DNA of 64,000 nucleotides, from NCBI GenBank assembly GCA_037144355.1, contig JBAWWY010000006.1, positions 9,520 through 73,519 of the forward strand, read 5' to 3'. Under the pieces are notes generated by a model. It did not search any database and was not told the DNA's origin. It saw only the letters and a list, made by a program, of their open reading frames with translations. Each line of letters starts with the position of its first letter. Within the stretch, counting starts at the first letter, position 1. The position numbers and the translations under genes were made by a program. The DNA comes from JBAWWY01 sp037144355 (GTDB taxonomy: Bacteria > Bacillota > Clostridia > Peptostreptococcales > Anaerovoracaceae). Below are positions 8,985 to 16,537 of this stretch, piece after piece.

Positions 8985-10332
8985 TCGAAATTCCAACATA
9001 TTCTGTTATTTTATCAATCATATAATCAACCATATCGTCTGTCATCCCTGGGTATACTCCAATCCAAAATGTTTGATTCATTATAATATCGGTATTTACC
9101 AAATCGCCAACTACTCTATAACCCTTCCCGCTAATTCGCATTTCGTCAAAACATGGGTGCTTTATAATATTGCCAGCGAATAACATTCTTGTTTGAATAT
9201 TGTTTTTTTCCAAGTGTCTAACCAAAGCCTCTCTTTCAATTCCAGAATCGCTTTTAACGGTTATCAAAAATCCAAACCAGCACGGATCCGAGTATGGTTC
9301 AGGTTCGGGTAGTATTAGTTTCTTTGATAAGATATCCAAACCTACTCTGAGTTTCTTCCAGTTAGCCCTTCGCCTTTCAGCAAATTCAGGAAATTTTATA
9401 AGTTGCTCACAACCAATTGCTGCTTGCATATCCGTAGCTTTTAGATTGAATCCAAAATGAGAGTAGACATATTTATGATCATAACCAACTGGTAATTCTC
9501 CGTATTGAATATCGAATCTATGGTTGCATGAGTTGTCTACGCCTGCTGGGCATGAGCAGTCTCTTCCCCAATCTCTAAATGAATTGATTATTTTGTGCAG
9601 AGTCGAATCGTTGGTATAAACTGCTCCTCCTTCACCCATAGTCATATGATGCGGAGGATAAAAACTTGACGTACCGATATGCCCAATTGTTCCTGTAAAT
9701 TTCTTTACCCCTTCCATTTCATAAGTCGTTCCTAGTGCATCACAGTTGTCTTCAATCAACCATAGATTATGTTGGTCACAAAACTCTTTTATTTTTAAAA
9801 GATTAAATGGATTACCCAAAGTATGAGCAACCATTATAGCTTTTGTTTTGATGCTTAGCGCTTTTTCAAGCAAATTCACGTCGATATTGTACTCTGGAAT
9901 AGTAACATCGACAAATACTGGTATCGCACCATATTGAATAATTGGAGCTATGGTAGTTGGAAATCCAGCAGCTATTGTAATGACCTCGTCCCCTCTATTT
10001 ATCCTTTTATCGCCTAACATAGTCGATGTCAAGGCGTAAAATGCCAGTAGGTTTGCTGACGAACCCGAATTTACGAGAGAGCAATATTTTATTCCAAGAT
10101 ACTCTGCAAATTCCGTTTCAAATCTTTCTGCATATCTTCCAGCTGTAAGCCAAAAGTCTAATGAGCTATCAACAAGAGAACACATTTCTTTATAATCATA
10201 GATTCTTGAAGCATACGGAATCCTATCACCAGCTTCAAATTTTAAATCTTTTTTATGATATGTTTCATAGAATTCTTTTACTAAATCAAGTATCTGAGCC
10301 CTTGCCTTCTTCTCGTCCTCTTTATTTATCAT
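8968..10332 (-). CDS. rfbH: CDP-6-deoxy-4-hexulose 3-dehydrase (E1, RfbH/DdhC/AscC)
   Basis: A 454-aa PLP enzyme of the DegT/aspartate aminotransferase fold. Two features identify it as the iron-sulfur E1 dehydrase rather than an aminotransferase. The usual Schiff-base lysine position carries histidine (YPPHHMTMGEGG, around residue 222). A cysteine cluster CSCPAGVDNSC (around residues 255-265) gives the CxC-x7-C pattern of the [2Fe-2S] site. It removes the C3 hydroxyl of CDP-4-keto-6-deoxyglucose. The reaction needs a ferredoxin-type reductase (E3, DdhD/RfbI), and no such gene is in this window. It overlaps rfbG by one base and follows rfbF, forming a complete CDP-3,6-dideoxy-4-ketohexose module apart from E3. 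Confidence 0.92.
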   Translation of the reverse strand: MINKEDEKKARAQILDLVKEFYETYHKKDLKFEAGDRIPYASRIYDYKEMCSLVDSSLDFWLTAGRYAERFETEFAEYLGIKYCSLVNSGSSANLLAFYALTSTMLGDKRINRGDEVITIAAGFPTTIAPIIQYGAIPVFVDVTIPEYNIDVNLLEKALSIKTKAIMVAHTLGNPFNLLKIKEFCDQHNLWLIEDNCDALGTTYEMEGVKKFTGTIGHIGTSSFYPPHHMTMGEGGAVYTNDSTLHKIINSFRDWGRDCSCPAGVDNSCNHRFDIQYGELPVGYDHKYVYSHFGFNLKATDMQAAIGCEQLIKFPEFAERRRANWKKLRVGLDILSKKLILPEPEPYSDPCWFGFLITVKSDSGIEREALVRHLEKNNIQTRMLFAGNIIKHPCFDEMRISGKGYRVVGDLVNTDIIMNQTFWIGVYPGMTDDMVDYMIDKITEYVGISNDKNI

Positions 10333-11393
10333 TAATTTCCTCCGATATATTCATCAATTTGATTGTTCATGCAGTTTTCGATTAATTTACCATTAGAATA
10401 TAACTTGCATAGTTCCACTGTTTTTTCAATTGCCTTCTCGATGTTCCATCGAGGTTCCCAACCGAAAGTTGATTTTAATAGGGAGCAGTCCAGTTTTAAA
10501 AACTTAGCTTCATGAGGTCCCCCATCAAATTTATCTTCCCAGCTCATTTTTTGCCCCCATTTTTTGCAAAATATCTCGACCAATGAACCAGTTGATATAC
10601 AATCTATATCATTGGGTCCTATATTATAGTAGTTCGCATATTTTTCATCTTCGTATTGCATCTTTGCAATCAAGAGATATACAAATAAAGGCTCTAACAC
10701 ATGTTGGTAAGGCCGAGTTGAATATGGATTCCTGACAATAATATTTTTTTTGTCTAGTGCGGCTTTAACGCAATCTGGTATAATTCTATCATTTGCGAAA
10801 TCCCCTCCACCTATTACATTACCCGCCCGAGCTGTGGATACGGCAATTCCCTTATCATGAAGAAAAGAATTCTTATAGCAATGCGTTACCAGTTCTGAGC
10901 AAGACTTTGAATTTGAATAAGGATCAAAGCCATCTAAGTAATCATCTTCTATATATCCCTTTTCCAACTCATTATTTTTATATACTTTATCAGTAGTAAC
11001 GTTGATAAAAGATTTGACACAATTTGATTGTCTGATGCATTCCAATATATTGACAGTTCCCATAACATTCGTTTCGTAAGTGTAAACGGGTTCTTTGTAG
11101 CTATCTCGTACTATTGGCTGTGCTGCAAGGTGGAAGACTATTTCCGGTTGTGCTAAATTGAAAGCTTGACTTAGTGATTCCAAATTCCTAATATCACTGA
11201 GGGTAGAAGTTATTTTTTTTTCAATTCCTATTAATTCAAAGAGTGAAGGTACTGTTGGCGGCCCAAGTGAATATCCAAAAACACGAGCTCCGGCTTTAAC
11301 CAATATTGCTGATAGCCAAGTCCCCTTAAATCCGGTATGCCCAGTAATCAAAACTCTTTTTCCTCTGTAAAAGCTCAAATCCATATTTGGCAT
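10332..11393 (-). CDS. rfbG: CDP-glucose 4,6-dehydratase
   Basis: A 353-aa extended SDR. It begins with a Rossmann motif (GHTGFKGTW) characteristic of RfbG, and the catalytic Tyr-Lys occurs in DPYSNSKSC near residue 155. It converts CDP-glucose to CDP-4-keto-6-deoxyglucose with bound NAD. It is preceded by rfbF with a 4-base gap and overlaps rfbH by one base, the classical F-G-H order of 3,6-dideoxyhexose clusters in enterobacteria. The product feeds the E1 dehydrase and then the TPP enzyme downstream. Confidence 0.92.
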   Translation of the reverse strand: MPNMDLSFYRGKRVLITGHTGFKGTWLSAILVKAGARVFGYSLGPPTVPSLFELIGIEKKITSTLSDIRNLESLSQAFNLAQPEIVFHLAAQPIVRDSYKEPVYTYETNVMGTVNILECIRQSNCVKSFINVTTDKVYKNNELEKGYIEDDYLDGFDPYSNSKSCSELVTHCYKNSFLHDKGIAVSTARAGNVIGGGDFANDRIIPDCVKAALDKKNIIVRNPYSTRPYQHVLEPLFVYLLIAKMQYEDEKYANYYNIGPNDIDCISTGSLVEIFCKKWGQKMSWEDKFDGGPHEAKFLKLDCSLLKSTFGWEPRWNIEKAIEKTVELCKLYSNGKLIENCMNNQIDEYIGGN

Positions 11394-11397
11394 AAAA

Positions 11398-12171
11398 TTA
11401 CCAAACCTTCCAAGGTGCTTGTCCGCTTGCCCATAGTTCTTCCAATAGAATCCTATCTCTCAGCGTATCCATGCATTGCCAAAAACCATGATGTTTATAT
11501 GCCACCAATTGCCCTCTTGATGCGGCTATCTCTAATGGATATTTTTCAAAAATCGTATTATCATCTTCAATTAAGTCAAATATTGAAGGTTCTAAGACCA
11601 TAAACCCTCCATTAATCCAGCCCCCATCTTCTTTTGACTTTTCTTTAAAAGCTGAAACAGAATCATTCCCATCGATTTCCACTACCCCAAATCTTCCCCC
11701 TGGTTGGATGGCTGTAATTGTCGCCATTTTGCCATGGTTCTTATGAAAATCGACTAGTTCTTTAATGTTGATATTGCAAACTCCATCGCCATATGTAAGC
11801 ATGAAAGTTTCATTGCCAACGTGATTGGCTACACGCTTTACCCTTCCACCAGTCATTGTGTTGAGACCTGTATCGACAAGGGTTACTTTCCAAGGCTCTG
11901 AAACATTATTATGTACTATTATTTCGTTTCCTTTTGAGAAATCAAATGTTATGTCTGAGCGATGCAAATAGTAGTCTGCAAAGTACTCCTTTATTGCATA
12001 TCCTTTGTAACCACAGCAAATCACGAATTCATTAAAACCGTAATGTGAGTATGTTTTCATTATATGCCACAAAATGGGCGTATCTCCTATTTCGATCATA
12101 GGCTTTGGCTTTAAATGGGATTCTTCTGTTATCCTTGTACCGAGTCCACCAGCTAATATTACAACTTTCAT
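11398..12171 (-). CDS. rfbF: Glucose-1-phosphate cytidylyltransferase
   Basis: A 257-aa nucleotidyltransferase with the signature LAGGLGTRITEESHLKPKPM at the N-terminus, full length for RfbF. It makes CDP-glucose from CTP and glucose 1-phosphate. A good ribosome binding site (GGGAGG) precedes the ATG at 12171. It starts the rfbFGH block that commits glucose 1-phosphate to the CDP branch, separate from the dTDP branch served by rmlA elsewhere in the locus. Confidence 0.93.
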   Translation of the reverse strand: MKVVILAGGLGTRITEESHLKPKPMIEIGDTPILWHIMKTYSHYGFNEFVICCGYKGYAIKEYFADYYLHRSDITFDFSKGNEIIVHNNVSEPWKVTLVDTGLNTMTGGRVKRVANHVGNETFMLTYGDGVCNINIKELVDFHKNHGKMATITAIQPGGRFGVVEIDGNDSVSAFKEKSKEDGGWINGGFMVLEPSIFDLIEDDNTIFEKYPLEIAASRGQLVAYKHHGFWQCMDTLRDRILLEELWASGQAPWKVW

Positions 12172-12203
12172 ATTATACCTCCCAAATTATTCTCTAAATT
12201 ATA

Positions 12204-13034
12204 CTAAATCATTAACTCTATCTTCAATTCTGCAGAAGTCAACACCTTTGATTCATTAGCTTTTATTATAACATGCAATCTTTTGAGAAGTGTCTCGTTC
12301 GTTGCAAGAATAATTCTTTCTTCGTCATACCAGAGGTTATCTTCTAACCCAATCCTAACGCCATAGCCCATTGCCGCAGACAATGCGTTGGCTTTTCGTT
12401 GTGATTTTCCAATACCTCCTATTGAGAAAATTGATGATTCTGGCAATGAATTAGTCAAGGCTCCAATATGTAAAAGGTCAACTTGTGCACAAGCAATGCT
12501 GCCAAGTATTAAATTAAAGTAAAATGGTGGTTCTAATAATTTCTTCGTTATTAAATATTTCGAATAGTTTATCATTCCAAGATCAAATACTTCCAGCTCT
12601 GGCTTAATATGGTTTTCATTCATTTTGTCTAAAAGTCTGGCTATTATTTCTGGTTCATTAATACTTGCCTGATTATTAAAATTAAGTGAGCTTAATGTAA
12701 GGCTTGCCATATCTGGCTTGTCATCACCACTCAGTTCCAGGACTTCTGACCTTTGTCCAAACTCGCTAAATTTTCTCCCACTTTTTGAAACACAAATGAC
12801 AAGCTCGGGAATTTTTTCCCTAATCCCGTTGATAATTCTTTTATATGTTTCTTTTTTATATGTTGCTTCACCACTAATTTCATCCCTTGCATGAATATGC
12901 ACCATTGTTATGCCTAATCCATTAGCCATAATTACGTCGTTAACAATTTCTTTTACTGTTACTGGGACAGATATATTTTGTTCTTTTGTTGGTATTAAGC
13001 CATTTGGCGCAAAATTCACTATTATCCTATTCAT
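12204..13034 (-). CDS. BKACE-family beta-keto acid cleavage enzyme (DUF849)
   Basis: A 276-aa TIM-barrel protein resembling 3-keto-5-aminohexanoate cleavage enzyme. The zinc ligands are in VHIHARDE near residues 46-53, and family-typical segments are FDLGMINY (around residue 150) and GYGVRIGLEDNLWY near the C-terminal end, containing the catalytic Glu/Asp. Characterised members condense a beta-keto acid with acetyl-CoA to give acetoacetate and a new acyl-CoA. It overlaps the upstream acyltransferase gene by 8 bases and leads into rfbF, so it belongs to the glycan operon rather than to lysine fermentation. I infer that it makes an acyl-CoA used to decorate a sugar, possibly by the neighbouring NeuD-like transferase. 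The substrate is unknown. Confidence 0.8.
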   Translation of the reverse strand: MNRIIVNFAPNGLIPTKEQNISVPVTVKEIVNDVIMANGLGITMVHIHARDEISGEATYKKETYKRIINGIREKIPELVICVSKSGRKFSEFGQRSEVLELSGDDKPDMASLTLSSLNFNNQASINEPEIIARLLDKMNENHIKPELEVFDLGMINYSKYLITKKLLEPPFYFNLILGSIACAQVDLLHIGALTNSLPESSIFSIGGIGKSQRKANALSAAMGYGVRIGLEDNLWYDEERIILATNETLLKRLHVIIKANESKVLTSAELKIELMI

Positions 13035-13704
13035 TATAAACCCTCATTTGAATGCCCTCCCTTTCATGGTATCCAATTACTCTTGAAGGATTGCCGACAT
13101 TTTTCGAAAAAGGTTCGGTATTTCTAATTACAAGGCTTCCTGCCCCTATTAGCGTTTCTCTTGCTATTGCAACATGTTCAATAATGGTCGATCCGAGTCC
13201 AATATAGCATAAATCTTCAATTTTGCTCATTCCACCTATATTGCAACCTGGCGAGATGACATTATGGCTGCCAATTATAAAATCATGGCCAAGATAGATA
13301 TTTTGACGAATTAAATTATTATTTCCCATTTTACCATTTAGGCCAACATGGCTTCCTGCGAAAATAATATTATTAACTCCTATTTCAGATATTTGAGAAA
13401 TGTCAGCTTTTTTGCTGAGGTAATTTGTTATTTCGAAGCCAGTGCTTAGTGTTTTGTTAAAAAACTCTTCCCTTGCTCTAACCCTGCTATAACCGCCAAG
13501 AACCGATATTATCTTATATTCAGTTGGGTTGAAAATACTCGTAGCTAAATCTACATTAATTTGTGGCAACCCCATGAATTTCTCATTGTCCAAATATTCT
13601 TTGTCAACAAGAAAAGCGGCGATTGTGAAATCATTATCTCCCAATGCGTCATAAAAAAGCATCTTGCTTATTACTGTATTGCCATAGACTAAAATTTTGT
13701 TCAT
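13027..13704 (-). CDS. NeuD/PglD-like sugar acyltransferase
   Basis: A 225-aa protein with an N-terminal Rossmann-like half (KILVYGNTVISK) and a C-terminal left-handed beta-helix formed by hexapeptide repeats (for example NNLIRQNIYLGHDFIIG, ISPGCNIGG), ending in GNPSRVIG. This is the architecture of sialic acid O-acetyltransferase NeuD and PglD. The start at ATG 13704 has an AAAGGA box; an earlier in-frame start lacks one. It probably transfers an acetyl or other acyl group to a sugar nucleotide. The 8-base overlap with a BKACE-family gene raises the possibility that the acyl donor is not acetyl-CoA. Confidence 0.8.
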   Translation of the reverse strand: MNKILVYGNTVISKMLFYDALGDNDFTIAAFLVDKEYLDNEKFMGLPQINVDLATSIFNPTEYKIISVLGGYSRVRAREEFFNKTLSTGFEITNYLSKKADISQISEIGVNNIIFAGSHVGLNGKMGNNNLIRQNIYLGHDFIIGSHNVISPGCNIGGMSKIEDLCYIGLGSTIIEHVAIARETLIGAGSLVIRNTEPFSKNVGNPSRVIGYHEREGIQMRVYNE

Positions 13705-13737
13705 AAAATATCCTTTAAAACTCATAAGTAATTATTA

Positions 13738-15162
13738 CTAAATTGAAAATAAAATTGATGGATCAGCCCCTCTTAGCTCATTCTGCGTAGCATAAAGCAT
13801 AAAACAAAGCAAAATAAATACTATATAAGCAATTAAGGTGTAATTTATTTTTATTGGTTTTTTATTCTTTTCATGTTTTTTTACTCTATTCTTCAAATAG
13901 TTTGTTCTGTCTTTGATTATATCCCAAACAAATTCATCGTAAATAGACACGGAGAATATTAATATTTGTATTGACATAAAATATCTTAACTCAACATGGA
14001 GGAGTGCCGGGACAAGAGAGGGTAATATCCAAGCTAATACTATAAGTGATTTAGGCTTCAACACATTGTTTAATTCGGAACACCGCCTCTTTAGTGATAT
14101 TAAAGCCAAATATAGAGCACTGTATGAAAATAGTAAGAATATGATGCTATTTTTCCCATCATTTAAGCTAATCCCTTCAAATAATCTGTTAAGCCACCTA
14201 ACAATATAATCTGCAGGGTATTTAAGCACTAAACCTATTGATTGTTTAAATGTGTAAATCATAGCACCAGCTTTGAGTGCTTCTAAATCTTGACCTTCAT
14301 TTATCAAAATTGCAGTACCTCTATTATCTGGTGTAATGGAGAGATCCATTGACATAAGGCTTGCGGCTAAACCATATTGTAGCCAGTCTTTTCCTGATGG
14401 CAACCATGCCCCATTTGCTCTAGCTGTCTCTACTCGTGTTTCAAAATAGTAAGTTTCTGGGCCTTTTATCAAGGAAAAGCCCAATATAAAGCAAAACGCT
14501 ATAACTAATACTTTCACTATTCCTTTTTTCGTCGAGAGAATTGACCATTTAACATTTTTAATAATTATATATACAAACAAGCATATTGCAGCTGGCATGA
14601 ATTGGCCGCTAAAGGATGCTAATAAAGCTATAGCACTCCCTACTAAAATATACATAAAAGCCGAAGTTGTAGTATCTTTCTCGCTGATTTTTATTACGCA
14701 ATTTGATGCAAATAGTAGTATAGCAATGCATGGTGCATCAACACTTATAAAATTGAAATTCCCTCTTATAATGAGAAATAATAAAACAATTAGAATATAA
14801 ACTCTATAGTTTCTGCTCCTATTGCCCAATATGTAATTTATAAAATACGGTAGACCAATTGCTGTAATATAAGCAAAAAGAAAAGCGTTGAAGAACTTTA
14901 CAAATAAAAATTCATCAGTTCCAAGCGATTGTGATAATTGATAAAACACTACGTTTGGGAAAATCGCCCATAAGCCTTTATACATGACATATGAGTTCTC
15001 CGGATTGATACTGAAGAATGTTTTAGCAACTTTCCAAGTTTCAATTGCATCCCCTGATCCAGAGATTAATGAATTTTGTGCATATAGAAATATAAACATA
15101 ATTGCGAAAGCAAAGATAAACTGTAGCCATTTATTTGTTAAAAACGTAAAATTATTCTTCAT
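13738..15162 (-). CDS. Polytopic membrane protein, candidate GT-C transferase (GtrC-like role)
   Basis: A 474-aa membrane protein with about ten predicted transmembrane helices distributed along the chain, a large extracytoplasmic-looking loop around residues 225-300 (containing ETRVETARANGAW and a DLSITPDN stretch), and a basic C-terminal segment before the last helix. The first loop includes an acidic motif (GSGDAIETW, residues 33-41), the place where GT-C enzymes keep catalytic carboxylates. I do not recognise a named family. Size, topology and company with GtrA-like and GtrB-like proteins fit the third, acceptor-specific component of a Gtr system. An O-antigen-type ligase or oligosaccharyltransferase is an alternative. 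Confidence 0.6.
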   Translation of the reverse strand: MKNNFTFLTNKWLQFIFAFAIMFIFLYAQNSLISGSGDAIETWKVAKTFFSINPENSYVMYKGLWAIFPNVVFYQLSQSLGTDEFLFVKFFNAFLFAYITAIGLPYFINYILGNRSRNYRVYILIVLLFLIIRGNFNFISVDAPCIAILLFASNCVIKISEKDTTTSAFMYILVGSAIALLASFSGQFMPAAICLFVYIIIKNVKWSILSTKKGIVKVLVIAFCFILGFSLIKGPETYYFETRVETARANGAWLPSGKDWLQYGLAASLMSMDLSITPDNRGTAILINEGQDLEALKAGAMIYTFKQSIGLVLKYPADYIVRWLNRLFEGISLNDGKNSIIFLLFSYSALYLALISLKRRCSELNNVLKPKSLIVLAWILPSLVPALLHVELRYFMSIQILIFSVSIYDEFVWDIIKDRTNYLKNRVKKHEKNKKPIKINYTLIAYIVFILLCFMLYATQNELRGADPSILFSI

Positions 15163-15200
15163 ATCGTCCTAACTTTCATTTTATATTTTAACGCGTTCAA

Positions 15201-16487
15201 TTAATCTTCAAGTTGCAAAATAAAATTTTCGCAATAATCTAAATCCATCTTGAATTTTTCAACGGATATATATTTTTCTTTTGAAACAATTTTCGCATCA
15301 AGAAAAATACATTTGAGCTTGAGCAAATGGCATAAGGTAGAATACAAGTAAAATTTATATTCTTTTGGAATTATGCAAATTATCTCAGCATTATCTGGGC
15401 AATAGATGATATTTGTAAATGCTGCTCCAGTTGCTCCTACTATATATTTTGCTTGTCCAAACAATTCGACTTGCTCAATAAACGATAGCTCCTCAGGAAA
15501 TACTATTTCAAAGCCTTTGCTTCTAAAAAGTGAAATAACATCCCATTCATTTGTAAGTCTTGAATTGTCCTGGTTTTTTCTTGAGATGAAAATCTTCCTG
15601 AAGCCCTCAGCATTTGAAATCTTTAAATTCTCAAAAACGCTCTCCCTAATATGTTTTACGGCAGAAATGGCTATTATTGTATCTTCGGGCTCAAATTCGA
15701 TTCCTTCTTTCAGATTAATAGGCATCCATGTATTATATGATGGAAATATCAATTTGTGTATTTTGTACATTGAATTGCATTTGATAGGTATTACTAAATG
15801 GTTGTGCTTGTTAATTATATTAAATAAATCACTAAATTGAGGTATTTCAAAAACTATTTCATCAATTAGAATCGGTAAAGAACGAAACTCTTCAAAATTA
15901 TCTATATACTGAAGCCTTGATAGTAATTCTAATGTGATATGAAAATAATTATGAGGAGCAAAACCACAAAGTAGTATACCTTCCGAGTATTCAATTCCTG
16001 AGAAATTATATTCTATCAAAACTTCATTTTTTTCTATTCTCTTAAGAGATTGGTATCTTAAGTCGTATCTTGCTTTCTTTTTACTTAAAGCCATATCAAG
16101 CAAGCAATGCTTATTAGCTAATACAAAACCATTGGCGCCAACAATATTAGCATCAAATACTTCGGCAAGATAAATCTCTGGTGAAATATATTCTTGAATT
16201 ATTTCATCTTCTTGTGACCCATAATAATGTGGTATTAAAGCTTTTCTCGGTTGTTCTTCCTCAATGACAAAATACCTCGTTTTTCTTAATTGGCAAAATG
16301 CTTTGAAAGTTATCAATTTATATGATGCAAATTTGAAATTCTTAATTGAAAGAGATTTCAATATCAGAACAAAATAAAATAGGTGATCATTTTTTGTTAA
16401 GAATTCTCGGAAAGGTATATATATTTTGTGCAAGAAAAAGTATAGTCTTTTTCTTTTCTTGATATGCCAAATGATATTTTCTAACAT
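15201..16487 (-). CDS. GT61/DUF563-type glycosyltransferase
   Basis: A 428-aa protein whose C-terminal half carries the hallmarks of family 61 glycosyltransferases: KIFISRKNQDNSRL around residue 300, the motif VGATGAAFTNIIYCP around residue 355, and an upstream histidine-rich core (APHNYFHITLE, around residue 180). There are no clear membrane segments apart from a weak hydrophobic stretch near residue 40. It probably adds a sugar to the growing glycan in the cytoplasm. A second GT61-like gene lies two genes upstream. Donor and acceptor are unknown. Confidence 0.75.
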   Translation of the reverse strand: MLENIIWHIKKRKRLYFFLHKIYIPFREFLTKNDHLFYFVLILKSLSIKNFKFASYKLITFKAFCQLRKTRYFVIEEEQPRKALIPHYYGSQEDEIIQEYISPEIYLAEVFDANIVGANGFVLANKHCLLDMALSKKKARYDLRYQSLKRIEKNEVLIEYNFSGIEYSEGILLCGFAPHNYFHITLELLSRLQYIDNFEEFRSLPILIDEIVFEIPQFSDLFNIINKHNHLVIPIKCNSMYKIHKLIFPSYNTWMPINLKEGIEFEPEDTIIAISAVKHIRESVFENLKISNAEGFRKIFISRKNQDNSRLTNEWDVISLFRSKGFEIVFPEELSFIEQVELFGQAKYIVGATGAAFTNIIYCPDNAEIICIIPKEYKFYLYSTLCHLLKLKCIFLDAKIVSKEKYISVEKFKMDLDYCENFILQLED

Positions 16488-16537
16488 TGCATCCCCTTTA
16501 TTCCATTATTTATATGCTTTTTATCATTCTATTTGTA

